From Caenibacillus caldisaponilyticus (GTDB lineage: Bacteria; Bacillota; Bacilli; Bacillales; Sporolactobacillaceae), in NCBI RefSeq assembly GCF_002003465.1, contig NZ_BDDQ01000018.1:56048-120047 (forward strand): DNA of 64,000 bases. The letters are read 5' to 3'. Shown here piece after piece: positions 56,857-64,000 of this stretch; within the stretch, counting starts at the first letter, position 1, and each line of letters starts with the position of its first letter. The notes under the pieces are model-generated. The model made no database searches. It saw only the letters and a program-made list of their open reading frames with translations, and was not told the origin of the DNA. Position numbers and translations under genes: made by a program.

Positions 56857-57807
56857 TTGGAAATCATCCGACTGACTCACCCCATCAGTGAATGGCCGGG
56901 ACCTGCCGAGGATAAGGTGATGGCCCTCGGTTATTTTGACGGCGTCCACATCGGCCATCAAAATGTCATTAAAACGGCGGTTAAAATCGCCTCGGAAAAA
57001 AGCTTGAAATCGGCGGTGATGACGTTCCATCCCCATCCGTCTGTCGTTTTGCCCCGGCTGGCGAAGCGCGACGATTATTTAACCCCGTTGACGGAAAAAG
57101 CGGCCATCCTCGAAGACCTCGGCGTGGATCTTTTATATATCGTTACTTTTGATCAGGTGTTCAGCCGCCTGTCGCCGCAAGAATTCGTCGATGAATACCT
57201 CATCAAATTGCAAGTGAAACACGCCGTCGCCGGTTTCGATTTTACATATGGCCACATGGCGAAGGGCACCATGGAAACCCTTCCCGGACACGCCCGAAAC
57301 ATGTTTGAGGTCACCGTCGTTCCAAGGATTGACTTGAATGGGGAGAAAGTGAGCACCACGAAGATCCGCGAATTGATCCTCCAAGGGCGCGTTAGGGAAG
57401 CCGCCGACTATCTCGGCCGGCCGTATCGGATGCGCGGCATCGTCGTGCACGGTGACAAGCGGGGCAAGGCCGTTCTCGGTTTTCCGACGGCCAACGTGAG
57501 GATCCAAGAACCCTACGTGTATCCCGAAACCGGTATCTATGCGGTCCGCATGGAAACCGCCGCGGGCGCCTATAACGGCGTGGGGTATATCGGGAAGCGC
57601 CCGACCTTCTACGAAGGCGATCCGCCCGTCTCTTTGGAAGTTTTTCTCCTGGACTTTGACGGGGATTTGTACGGTGAAACCGTCGCCGTCGAATGGCTGG
57701 AAAAAATCCGAGACGATCAAAAATTTGCCGATGCGGAAGCGTTGATTGAGCAAATGAAGCGCGACGTCGAGCGCGCGAAAGCCTTATTTGCAAACCGCTA
57801 TGAATAA
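56857..57807 (+). CDS. ribF: Bifunctional riboflavin kinase/FMN adenylyltransferase
   Basis: Makes FMN and FAD from riboflavin and ATP. The 316-residue protein has an N-terminal nucleotidyltransferase domain (LGYFDGVHIGHQNVIKTA, FDFTYGH, STTKIRELI) and a C-terminal flavokinase domain (GDKRGKAVLGFPTANV, YIGKRPTF). TTG 56857 is 6 bases after GCGAGGTA and gives exactly the B. subtilis RibC length. The truB and ribF frames do not overlap with this start. Confidence 0.96.
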   Translation: MEIIRLTHPISEWPGPAEDKVMALGYFDGVHIGHQNVIKTAVKIASEKSLKSAVMTFHPHPSVVLPRLAKRDDYLTPLTEKAAILEDLGVDLLYIVTFDQVFSRLSPQEFVDEYLIKLQVKHAVAGFDFTYGHMAKGTMETLPGHARNMFEVTVVPRIDLNGEKVSTTKIRELILQGRVREAADYLGRPYRMRGIVVHGDKRGKAVLGFPTANVRIQEPYVYPETGIYAVRMETAAGAYNGVGYIGKRPTFYEGDPPVSLEVFLLDFDGDLYGETVAVEWLEKIRDDQKFADAEALIEQMKRDVERAKALFANRYE

Positions 57808-57823
57808 ATCCATAGACCTATTC

Positions 57824-57852
57824 TTGTATTTTGGTTAAAAAAGATGTATGCT
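57824..57852 (+). promoter_or_regulatory. Candidate promoter of rpsO
   Basis: TTGTAT (57824-57829), 17-base spacer, TATGCT (57847-57852). Each box matches consensus at 4 of 6. The leader to rpsO would be about 80 bases. Confidence 0.5.
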
Positions 57853-57939
57853 ATGTGTTGAACGCTAACCGCGGCGCGGCTGTGCGATTCACCGACGCTC
57901 GCTGGGCCGACGGGGATTTGTCATTGGGAGGTGAAAAGG

Positions 57940-58209
57940 ATGGCTTTGACCAAAGAACGCAAGCAAGAAATCGTCAACGAGTTCAAAACCCACGAAGGCG
58001 ACACCGGTTCGCCGGAAGTGCAAGTGGCTATCCTGACGGAAAAAATCAACTTGCTGAACGAACATTTGCGCGTTCACAAAAAAGACCATGCGTCACGACG
58101 CGGTCTTCTTAAAATGGTCGGCAAACGGCGCAATCTGTTGATGTACCTGAAAAAGAAAGACATTGCGCGCTATCGCGAACTGATCGAAAAACTCGGATTG
58201 CGTCGTTGA
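57940..58209 (+). CDS. rpsO: 30S ribosomal protein S15
   Basis: Ribosomal protein uS15, an early 16S rRNA binder. The 89-residue protein has [58 protein letters not shown] 57940 follows GGGAGGTG (57927-57934); GTG 57931 is inside the site. The length is exactly the family standard. It lies before pnp, as in most bacteria, with a strong terminator between. Confidence 0.99.
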   Translation: MALTKERKQEIVNEFKTHEGDTGSPEVQVAILTEKINLLNEHLRVHKKDHASRRGLLKMVGKRRNLLMYLKKKDIARYRELIEKLGLRR

Positions 58210-58214
58210 TCGGG

Positions 58215-58242
58215 AAAAAGCGGGATTCGTTCCCGCTTTTTT
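58215..58242 (+). terminator. Rho-independent terminator after rpsO
   Basis: An 11-bp stem AAAAAGCGGGA / TCCCGCTTTTT (58215-58225, 58231-58241), 5-base loop, T run at its end. Confidence 0.95.
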
Positions 58243-58277
58243 GTAATAAAATGAAGTCATGCGCTCAAGCCGGTGCT

Positions 58278-58340
58278 GTTGCCGTCCCGTCATTTGGCGC
58301 ATGCGCTGCGCTCGGCTCGCTCACGTCCGGGACCGGCAAC
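58278..58340 (+). promoter_or_regulatory. Long stem-loop upstream of pnp
   Basis: GTTGCCGTCCCG (58278-58289) pairs with CGGGACCGGCAAC (58328-58340), leaving one bulged C, and closes a 38-base GC-rich apical region that can fold further. PNPase genes are autoregulated through leader stem-loops in enterobacteria; whether this element is transcribed with pnp is unknown, because I see no clear promoter around it. Confidence 0.45.
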
Positions 58341-58475
58341 CGATATGTGGCAAAGTTTCTAATAACGTTTGTTTTACATAAGCTCGGTTATCTTATGAAT
58401 GGTGATTCTAACCAATCAGCGCCCCGATCATGATCGGCGCATGAGATATTGTTTGCGTGGAAGGGGTACCCATTG

Positions 58476-60587
58476 ATGGAACAAGAAAAACAGACCTTCA
58501 CCTTGGATTTGGCCGGACGGCCGCTCACCTTTGAAATCGGTGAGGTCGCCAAACAAGCGAATGGTGCCGTCCTCGTCCGCTATGGCGACACCGTCGTGCT
58601 GTCGACGGCGACCGCTTCTAAGGAACCGAAGGACTTGCCTTTCTTTCCGCTGACGGTCAACTATGAAGAACGTTTATACGCCGTCGGCAAAATCCCGGGC
58701 GGTTTTATCAAAAGGGAAGGGCGTCCGAGCGAAAAGGCCATCCTTGCCAGCCGCCTGATCGACCGGCCGATCCGGCCGTTGTTTGAAGAAGGCTTTCGCA
58801 ACGAAGTCCAAGTCGTCAGCATGGTGATGAGCGTCGATCAAGACTGTTCGTCGGAAATCGCGGCGATGCTCGGTTCGTCCCTCGCCCTGTCGATTTCGGA
58901 CATTCCGTTTGAAGGGCCGATCGCCGGCGTCATCGTCGGTCGCGTCGACGGACAATTCGTCATCAATCCGACGGTCGAACAATCGGAAAAAAGCGATTTG
59001 CACTTGACGGTCGCCGGGACGAAAGAAGCGATCAACATGGTGGAAGCCGGCGCCGATGAAGTGCCCGAAGAAGTGATGCTAGACGCCATCATGTTCGGCC
59101 ACGAAGTGATCAAAAAGCTCATCGCTTTTCAAGAAGAAATCGTCGCCAAAGTCGGGAAAGAAAAGATGACCTTTGAACTGTTCGTGGCCGACGAAGCGCT
59201 TGAACGTCAAATCCGCGAAGAAGCGACGGACAAGCTGAAAGCGGCGATCATGACGAAGGACAAGCAAGAACGCGAGGCGGCGATCGAAGCCGTCAAGGCG
59301 GAAGTCCTTGCGCGTTATGAAGGGGACGAAGCGTACGAGGACAAACTCGATCAGATCGAAGAAGTGCTCCATAAAATCGTGAAAGAGGAAGTGCGCCGTT
59401 CCATACTCGTCGACGGCATCCGTCCGGACGGACGAAAGGCCGACGAAATTCGCCCGCTCTCCTCGGCGGTCGGCATTCTCCCGCGCACGCACGGCTCGGC
59501 CCTCTTTACGCGCGGACAAACCCAGGCTCTGAGCGTCTGTACGCTGGGCGCGCTCGGCGATGTCCAAATTCTCGATGGCTTGGATCCGGAAGAATCGAAG
59601 CGGTTTATGCACCATTATAACTTCCCGCCGTTTAGCGTCGGCGAAGCGCGGCCGATGCGGGGACCCGGACGCCGCGAAATCGGTCACGGCGCTTTGGGCG
59701 AACGGGCGTTGGAACCGGTCATTCCCGATGAAAGCAAGTTCCCGTATACGATCCGGCTCGTCTCCGAAGTGCTCGAGTCCAACGGATCGACCTCGCAGGC
59801 GAGCATTTGCGCGAGCACGATGGCGCTGATGGATGCCGGTGTTCCGATCAAAGCGCCGGTGGCCGGGATCGCCATGGGGCTCGTCAAAGAAGGGGACAAT
59901 GTCGTCGTTTTGACCGACATCCAAGGCATGGAAGACGCCCTCGGCGATATGGACTTTAAAGTGGCCGGTACCGAAAAAGGCGTCACGGCGTTGCAAATGG
60001 ACATTAAAATATCCGGCATTACCCGCGACATTCTCGAAACGGCGCTCAAGCAGGCGCGCAAAGGGCGCTTGACGATCCTCGAACACATGAAGCAAACGAT
60101 TGCGAAACCGCGCCCCGAACTGTCGCCGTATGCGCCGAAGATTTTAACGATGACGATCGACCCCGAAAAAATCCGTGAGGTCATCGGGCCGAGCGGCAAG
60201 GTCATTAACAAGATTATCGATGACACCGGCGTCAAAATCGACATTGAACAGGACGGCACGATCTATATCGCTTCCGCGAATACCGAGATGAACGAGAAGG
60301 CCAAACAAATCATCGAAGACATTGTCCGGGAAGTGAAAATCGGCGATATTTACGTCGGCAAGGTCAAGCGCATCGAGAAGTTCGGCGCGTTTGTCGAATT
60401 GTTCAATCAAAAGGACGGGCTCGTCCATATTTCCGAATTGGACAAAAAGCGCGTCGCCAAGGTCGAAGATGTCGTTCACGTCGGCGACGAAGTGCTCGTC
60501 AAGGTCATCGATATCGACAAACAAGGTCGGGTGAAATTGTCGCGCAAACAAGCGATGGCCGACCAATTGGTGGGCAAACAAAAATAA
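58476..60587 (+). CDS. pnp: Polyribonucleotide nucleotidyltransferase (PNPase)
   Basis: Phosphorolytic 3'-5' exoribonuclease for mRNA decay and DNA repair. The 703-residue protein has two RNase PH domains ([56 protein letters not shown]), a helical linker, a KH domain ([20 protein letters not shown]) and an S1 domain ([20 protein letters not shown]). ATG 58476 follows GGAAGGGG; the frame is open to 58449 without a site. A terminator follows. Confidence 0.98.
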   Translation: MEQEKQTFTLDLAGRPLTFEIGEVAKQANGAVLVRYGDTVVLSTATASKEPKDLPFFPLTVNYEERLYAVGKIPGGFIKREGRPSEKAILASRLIDRPIRPLFEEGFRNEVQVVSMVMSVDQDCSSEIAAMLGSSLALSISDIPFEGPIAGVIVGRVDGQFVINPTVEQSEKSDLHLTVAGTKEAINMVEAGADEVPEEVMLDAIMFGHEVIKKLIAFQEEIVAKVGKEKMTFELFVADEALERQIREEATDKLKAAIMTKDKQEREAAIEAVKAEVLARYEGDEAYEDKLDQIEEVLHKIVKEEVRRSILVDGIRPDGRKADEIRPLSSAVGILPRTHGSALFTRGQTQALSVCTLGALGDVQILDGLDPEESKRFMHHYNFPPFSVGEARPMRGPGRREIGHGALGERALEPVIPDESKFPYTIRLVSEVLESNGSTSQASICASTMALMDAGVPIKAPVAGIAMGLVKEGDNVVVLTDIQGMEDALGDMDFKVAGTEKGVTALQMDIKISGITRDILETALKQARKGRLTILEHMKQTIAKPRPELSPYAPKILTMTIDPEKIREVIGPSGKVINKIIDDTGVKIDIEQDGTIYIASANTEMNEKAKQIIEDIVREVKIGDIYVGKVKRIEKFGAFVELFNQKDGLVHISELDKKRVAKVEDVVHVGDEVLVKVIDIDKQGRVKLSRKQAMADQLVGKQK

Positions 60588-60600
60588 TGACAACCCGTGC

Positions 60601-60648
60601 AAGAGCCATTTCGGCGGACTTTTCTATCCGCACGCAATGGCCTTTTTT
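60601..60648 (+). terminator. Rho-independent terminator after pnp
   Basis: GCCATT (60605-60610) pairs with AATGGC (60636-60641) and GCGGA (60614-60618) with TCCGC (60627-60631), with six T residues following. Confidence 0.8.
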
Positions 60649-60937
60649 AATGCCTAAAATCCGCGCCTGCCCAGCGCATAAGACAGACCGTCCGACGCCG
60701 GTGCGGCAACCGGGTTAGGCGGCAAAAACGTTCGGGTCGAGCGGTTGAGAAAACCGGCGACCGCATGCCCTCCTTGAATCTCGAGTTCTAAGGCCCGGAG
60801 CCGCGCATAAGCTTGTACCAAGCGGCTAATGGAAGACAAACCGGGGAGGCCGTACGTCCCCAACCAGCGGACGGGGGGCGTGTTTTACCGGGCGCTTTAG
60901 TCCGGTGGATCGCCGGCCTTGAGGGAGAGGAATGCGG
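60649..60937 (+). other. pnp-ylxY intergenic region
   Basis: About 290 bases with no recognised gene or promoter. A minus-strand open frame (60654-60863, 69 codons, TTG start) has no ribosome site and no family resemblance that I can see. In B. subtilis the two genes are closer, so this may be eroded or inserted DNA. Confidence 0.5.
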
Positions 60938-61936
60938 ATGCGCCTGGTCAAAATCACCGCTGCGGTGGCGGCCGTTTTCGCGGTCATGGTATTTACATTT
61001 TCGTCATTAAAAAAGTATGAAAGCTTTTATTTGGCGCCGCTTCTTCCCGAGCGCGGCGAATTGAGCGCCGCGGGCCGGGCGGAGGACGCGCTTTACCAAA
61101 AGATCCAAGAGTTTGCCGAACGCCGGAACATTCCGCCCGAAAACGCGCGGATCGACCCGGTGTGGAAAGCGATTCCGGGGTACAACGGTTTGAAAGTCGA
61201 TGTCCGGGCGTCCTATGAAAAAATGAAGGCGAACGGGCGCTTCGATGAACGCCGCCTCGTGTACAAAGAAGTTCCGCCGGCGGTCCACTTGAAAGATTTG
61301 CCGCCCCGGCCGATTTACCGCGGCCATCCCCGCAAACCGATGGTCGCCTTCTTGATCAATGTGGCCTGGGGCGATGAATATTTGCCGTCGCTGATTAAAA
61401 CGTTGCACGATTACGGGATTCATGCGACGTTTTTTCTCGATGGAAGCTGGACGAAAAAGCATCCGGATCTGGCGCTGATGATTGCGGAAGAGGGCCATGA
61501 GATCGGCAATCATGCCTATAATCATCCCGATCTTCGCACCAAAAGCGCCAGCGAAGTCGCCGATCAGTTGAAAAAAACCAACCAGGCGATCGAAGCGGCG
61601 GTGCACGTGAAGCCGAAGTGGTTTGCCCCGCCTTCGGGCAGCTATAATCAAACGACCGTCGACGTCGCCCATCGGCTCGGGATGCGGACGATCATGTGGA
61701 CGGTCGACACGGTCGATTGGAATCATCCCGAGCCCCTCGCCATGGTGCGCCGCGTCGCCCGCGAGACGGAAGCGGGATCCATGATTTTGATGCACCCGAC
61801 CGATTCAACGGCCAAAGGGTTAAGCCGGTTGATCCTTGCCCTGAAAAACAAAGGATACGCCATGGGCACGGTATCCGAATTATTGAGTGAAAAACGGGTC
61901 GATGATGGGAAACCGAACGGAAGAGGAGAACCGTGA
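60938..61936 (+). CDS. ylxY: Polysaccharide deacetylase-family protein YlxY
   Basis: Predicted extracytoplasmic NodB-fold protein. The 332 residues include an N-terminal membrane anchor or signal (VKITAAVAAVFAVMVFTFSS) and the NodB domain (about 130-320). Motif 2 is kept (GNHAYNHPDL), as are motif 4 (VDTVDWN) and motif 5 (ILMHP). Motif 1, usually TFDDG, reads LINVAWGDE, and the motif 3 arginine is replaced (WFAPPSGSY). It is therefore probably not a normal deacetylase; B. subtilis YlxY is similarly degenerate as I recall. ATG 60938 is better spaced from GAGGGAGAGG than ATG 60932. Confidence 0.9.
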   Translation: MRLVKITAAVAAVFAVMVFTFSSLKKYESFYLAPLLPERGELSAAGRAEDALYQKIQEFAERRNIPPENARIDPVWKAIPGYNGLKVDVRASYEKMKANGRFDERRLVYKEVPPAVHLKDLPPRPIYRGHPRKPMVAFLINVAWGDEYLPSLIKTLHDYGIHATFFLDGSWTKKHPDLALMIAEEGHEIGNHAYNHPDLRTKSASEVADQLKKTNQAIEAAVHVKPKWFAPPSGSYNQTTVDVAHRLGMRTIMWTVDTVDWNHPEPLAMVRRVARETEAGSMILMHPTDSTAKGLSRLILALKNKGYAMGTVSELLSEKRVDDGKPNGRGEP

Positions 61937-62082
61937 TGGCGGTCGTCGCCAACGGGCGCGTCACCGAAATGGTGACCGTATTCGCCTGGCGGCATGGCAA
62001 ACCCGCCGTTTCCTTTCGGCGGAACGCGTGCGAAGGGTCATCCATTGAGCCGCCGCGACAAAAGTGCTATATTTACCACTAG
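61936..62082 (+). CDS. Possible 48-residue small ORF after ylxY
   Basis: ATG 61936 overlaps the ylxY stop (TGATG) and has AGAGGAG about 8 bases upstream. It encodes 48 residues starting MAVVANGRVTEMVTVFAWRH and ending at TAG 62080-62082. The mlpA promoter lies inside its end. I do not recognise it; it may be a chance frame. Confidence 0.3.
   Translation: MAVVANGRVTEMVTVFAWRHGKPAVSFRRNACEGSSIEPPRQKCYIYH
62045..62073 (+). promoter_or_regulatory. Promoter of mlpA
   Basis: TTGAGC (62045-62050), 17-base spacer, TATATT (62068-62073), with TG one base before the -10 (extended -10). The predicted leader is about 98 bases. Confidence 0.65.
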
Positions 62083-62177
62083 GAAAAAAGGGTGCCAGCA
62101 TCGGGCTCGATCTCGGCCCGATCTTCCATTTGGGCAACCTCGCTGATATTTTTAAAGACGATGTAGGAGGCAGCATC

Positions 62178-63419
62178 TTGATCATCAAGCATACATGTCC
62201 TAATGGTGTTCGTATCGTTTTAGAACGAATCCCGACCGTGCGATCCGTGACCATCGGGTTTTGGATCGGAACCGGATCGCGCTTTGAAAACGAAAAAAAC
62301 AACGGTATTTCGCACTTCATCGAACATATGCTTTTTAAGGGAACCGAGACGCGCAGCGCGCGCGACATCGCCGAAGCCTTCGATCGCGTGGGCGGCCAGG
62401 TGAATGCTTTTACATCGAAGGAATATACATGCTTCTATGCGCGGGTGCTCGATGAACACGCCGATTACGCGATCGAAATATTGGCGGATATGCTTTTTCA
62501 TTCCACCTTTGACGAAGGTGAGCTCAAAAAAGAAAAACAGGTCGTTTCCGAGGAAATCAAAATGTATGAGGACACGCCCGATGACCGCGTCCACGATCTG
62601 TTGAGCCAGGCGAGCTACGGCTATCATCCATTGGGTCTTCCGATTCTCGGCAGTGAGGCTTCCCTGGCGACGTTTGACGCCGAGGCCTTGCGGGCGTATA
62701 TGGCCGATCACTATGTGCCGGAAAACACGGTGGTCTCGATCGCAGGCAACGTCGATGAATCGATCATCGCCACGGTCGAAAGGATTTTCTCCGAATACCG
62801 GGTGGAATCCCACAACGTTCACTATGAAAAACCGGTCTTTCAATCCGGCAAAATCGCCAAGCAAAAAGAGACGGAACAAGCCCATCTCTGTCTGGGGTTC
62901 AACGGCTTTCCGCTCGGCGACGACCACATTTATGACATGATCGTGCTGAACAATATTCTCGGCGGCAGCATGAGCAGCCGCCTCTTCCAAGAAGTCCGCG
63001 AAGAACGCGGATTGGCGTATTCGATTTTTTCCTACCACACCGCCTATCGCGACAGCGGTCTCTTGACGATTTACGGCGGCACCGGCGCCGATCAAATCGA
63101 CGAGCTTTATGAGACGATTCTCATGACCCTCGATGACATCCGGAGCAAAGGGATTACCGAAAAAGAGCTCGAGAACAGCAAGGAACAGTTGAAAGGCAAT
63201 ATGATGTTGAGCCTTGAAAGCACGTCGAGCCGGATGAGCCGCAATGCGAAAAATGAGCTTTTGCTCAACCGCCACCGTTCATTGGATGAAATGATGGCAA
63301 GCATTGATGCCGTCACGCTCGAAGGCGTCAAGGCGGTCGCTGAACAGGTGTTCGGCGGCGCGTTTTCCTGCTCCGTCATCAGCCCGAGCGGCCGCTTGCC
63401 CGCGCGGATCAAAGCTTGA
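62178..63419 (+). CDS. mlpA: M16-family zinc protease MlpA (processing peptidase-like)
   Basis: Peptidase related to mitochondrial processing peptidase; in B. subtilis it influences production of extracellular protease. The 413-residue protein has the inverted zinc motif HFIEH at residues 46-50 (in GISHFIEHMLFKG) and the third ligand region EEIKMYEDTPDD, then RLFQEVREERGLAYSIFSYH. TTG 62178 is 7 bases after TAGGAGG and aligns the N-terminus (MIIKHTCPNGVRIVLE) with B. subtilis. The frame is open to 62064. The IS element begins a few bases after its stop. Confidence 0.95.
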   Translation: MIIKHTCPNGVRIVLERIPTVRSVTIGFWIGTGSRFENEKNNGISHFIEHMLFKGTETRSARDIAEAFDRVGGQVNAFTSKEYTCFYARVLDEHADYAIEILADMLFHSTFDEGELKKEKQVVSEEIKMYEDTPDDRVHDLLSQASYGYHPLGLPILGSEASLATFDAEALRAYMADHYVPENTVVSIAGNVDESIIATVERIFSEYRVESHNVHYEKPVFQSGKIAKQKETEQAHLCLGFNGFPLGDDHIYDMIVLNNILGGSMSSRLFQEVREERGLAYSIFSYHTAYRDSGLLTIYGGTGADQIDELYETILMTLDDIRSKGITEKELENSKEQLKGNMMLSLESTSSRMSRNAKNELLLNRHRSLDEMMASIDAVTLEGVKAVAEQVFGGAFSCSVISPSGRLPARIKA

Positions 63420-63458
63420 ACGAAAGGGGCCGGGACATAACTAGCCCAAAATAACGTA

Positions 63459-63501
63459 AAAAAGGTTCCGATTATCGCTTTTTGATGGTCGGAACCTTTT
63501 T
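63459..63501 (-). terminator. Bidirectional terminator at the IS end
   Basis: AAAAAGGTTCCGA (63459-63471) pairs perfectly with TCGGAACCTTTTT (63489-63501). T runs on both strands let it end transposase transcripts and those reading out of mlpA. Confidence 0.88.
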
Positions 63502-63532
63502 CAGGTGTTATTTTCCCTTATATTTAGGTGGA

Positions 63533-64000
63533 TTAACTTTTCATGGCGGTGATCTTTCTCAAGTTCACCGCCATGAATGCAAATCCCAATTCATTTTTCA
63601 CCTTTTCTTTGCCTCTCACTGACAAACGAGTGAAACGCAAATTAGCCTTCAGAAATCCAAAAACTGGTTCCACATCAATTTTACGTTTGCCGTAGATTTC
63701 ACCAGTTTCTTTTTCCGAAAGCTTCTGCCTAATGAATTCTTTATGTTCTTCCCATTTTTGGTTATATTGTATTCTTCGATGATGTCCTTCTTTTGCTTTG
63801 GTACATTGGGAACGGAACGGACAACCTGAACAGTCTTCACATTCGTAGACTTTAAATTCTCTGGTAAAACCGTTTCGGTCTGTGCGATGAGACCAATAAC
63901 GGAACGTCAATTTTTGCCCGTTCGGGCATGTAAATGTATCGTCTTCCGCGTTGTATTCCCAATTGATGACGTTAAAAGGATTCTGCTTTTCTTTCTTTTT
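63533..64000 (-). CDS. IS1182-family transposase (C-terminal part)
   Basis: DDE transposase fragment; the frame is open to the window edge, giving 155 residues and a TAA-type end at 63533. Visible features are the zinc-ribbon-like CPNGQKLTFRYW, YECEDCSGCPFRSQCTKAK, and the late conserved KRKIDVEPVFGFLKANLRFT segment (first part diagnostic) with the final catalytic glutamate, followed by FAFMAVNLRKI. The N-terminus lies outside the window. Transcription is opposite to all other genes. Confidence 0.9.
   Translation of the reverse strand, partial: KKKEKQNPFNVINWEYNAEDDTFTCPNGQKLTFRYWSHRTDRNGFTREFKVYECEDCSGCPFRSQCTKAKEGHHRRIQYNQKWEEHKEFIRQKLSEKETGEIYGKRKIDVEPVFGFLKANLRFTRLSVRGKEKVKNELGFAFMAVNLRKITAMKS

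Larger units (their letters stand above)
63425..64000 (-). mobile_element. IS1182-like insertion sequence (left part, runs off the window)
   Basis: The element appears to begin near GGGACATAACT (63432-63442), a sequence I associate with ends of IS1182-type elements in Bacillaceae, just after mlpA. It contains a bidirectional hairpin terminator and the 3' part of a transposase on the minus strand. Base composition is visibly more AT-rich than the host genes. The exact boundary and the other end cannot be defined. Confidence 0.75.

Noticed and set aside
57853..57939. S15-binding leader for rpsO
   Set aside because: The leader is GC-rich and can fold, but I could not define a specific stem or pseudoknot matching known S15 elements.
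60654..60863. Minus-strand 69-codon ORF in the pnp-ylxY gap
   Set aside because: TTG start without a ribosome site and no recognisable family; kept only as part of the unexplained spacer.

Overview
The window is a conserved chromosomal block from a Gram-positive, motile member of the Bacillales. Gene content and order match the Bacillus subtilis sucD-to-mlpA segment almost gene for gene: codY, the 'fla/che' flagellar-chemotaxis operon, sigD, rpsB-tsf-pyrH-frr, polC, rimP-nusA-infB. The DNA is GC-rich and codons favour G/C at third positions. About a third of the protein genes appear to start with TTG or GTG. I cannot name the species from the sequence; a moderately GC-rich, possibly thermophilic Bacillaceae or Sporolactobacillaceae lineage would fit. 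Every host gene reads on the plus strand. The only convincing minus-strand gene is the transposase at the right edge.

Layout. 1-132: 3' end of sucD and its terminator. 298-4919: dprA (DNA uptake), topA (topoisomerase I), trmFO (tRNA methylation). 4986-5731: a heavily decayed xerC (codV) at the position where Bacillus carries an intact gene. 5799-8568: hslV, hslU (ATP-dependent protease) and codY (global GTP/branched-chain amino acid regulator), then a strong terminator. 8621-8945: regulatory gap with tandem -10 boxes and a possible 23-residue leader peptide overlapping flgB. 8946-36237: one long, tightly overlapping operon for the flagellar basal body, hook and C ring (flgBC, fliE-K, flgD, flgE/flgG, fliL, fliM, fliY), type III export apparatus (fliO, P, Q, R, flhB, flhA), placement GTPase/ATPase (flhF, flhG), chemotaxis (cheY, B, A, W, C, D), sigma-D and a SwrB-like membrane protein.

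36399-39738: rpsB, tsf, pyrH and frr, with terminators separating the first three and a structured leader before rpsB. 39995-45745: uppS, cdsA, dxr, rseP, proS (isoprenoid/lipid precursors, regulated membrane proteolysis, prolyl-tRNA charging). 45872-50164: polC, the replicative DNA polymerase. 50191-57807: the translation-factor operon rimP, nusA, rnpM, ylxQ, infB, ylxP, rbfA, truB, ribF, starting with a good promoter and a hairpin that looks like the known NusA-responsive attenuator. 57940-63419: rpsO, pnp, ylxY and mlpA with their own signals. 63425-64000: left part of an IS1182-like insertion sequence.

I found no defence island, CRISPR, prophage or biosynthetic cluster. The most useful observations are small: the xerC fossil, the leader peptide and inverted repeat before the flagellar operon, a long acidic tail on NusA, structured RNA candidates before rpsB, rimP and pnp, the changed catalytic motifs of YlxY, and the insertion element interrupting the conserved gene string after mlpA. 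All similarity statements come from reading motifs and recalled family sequences; no database search was run.
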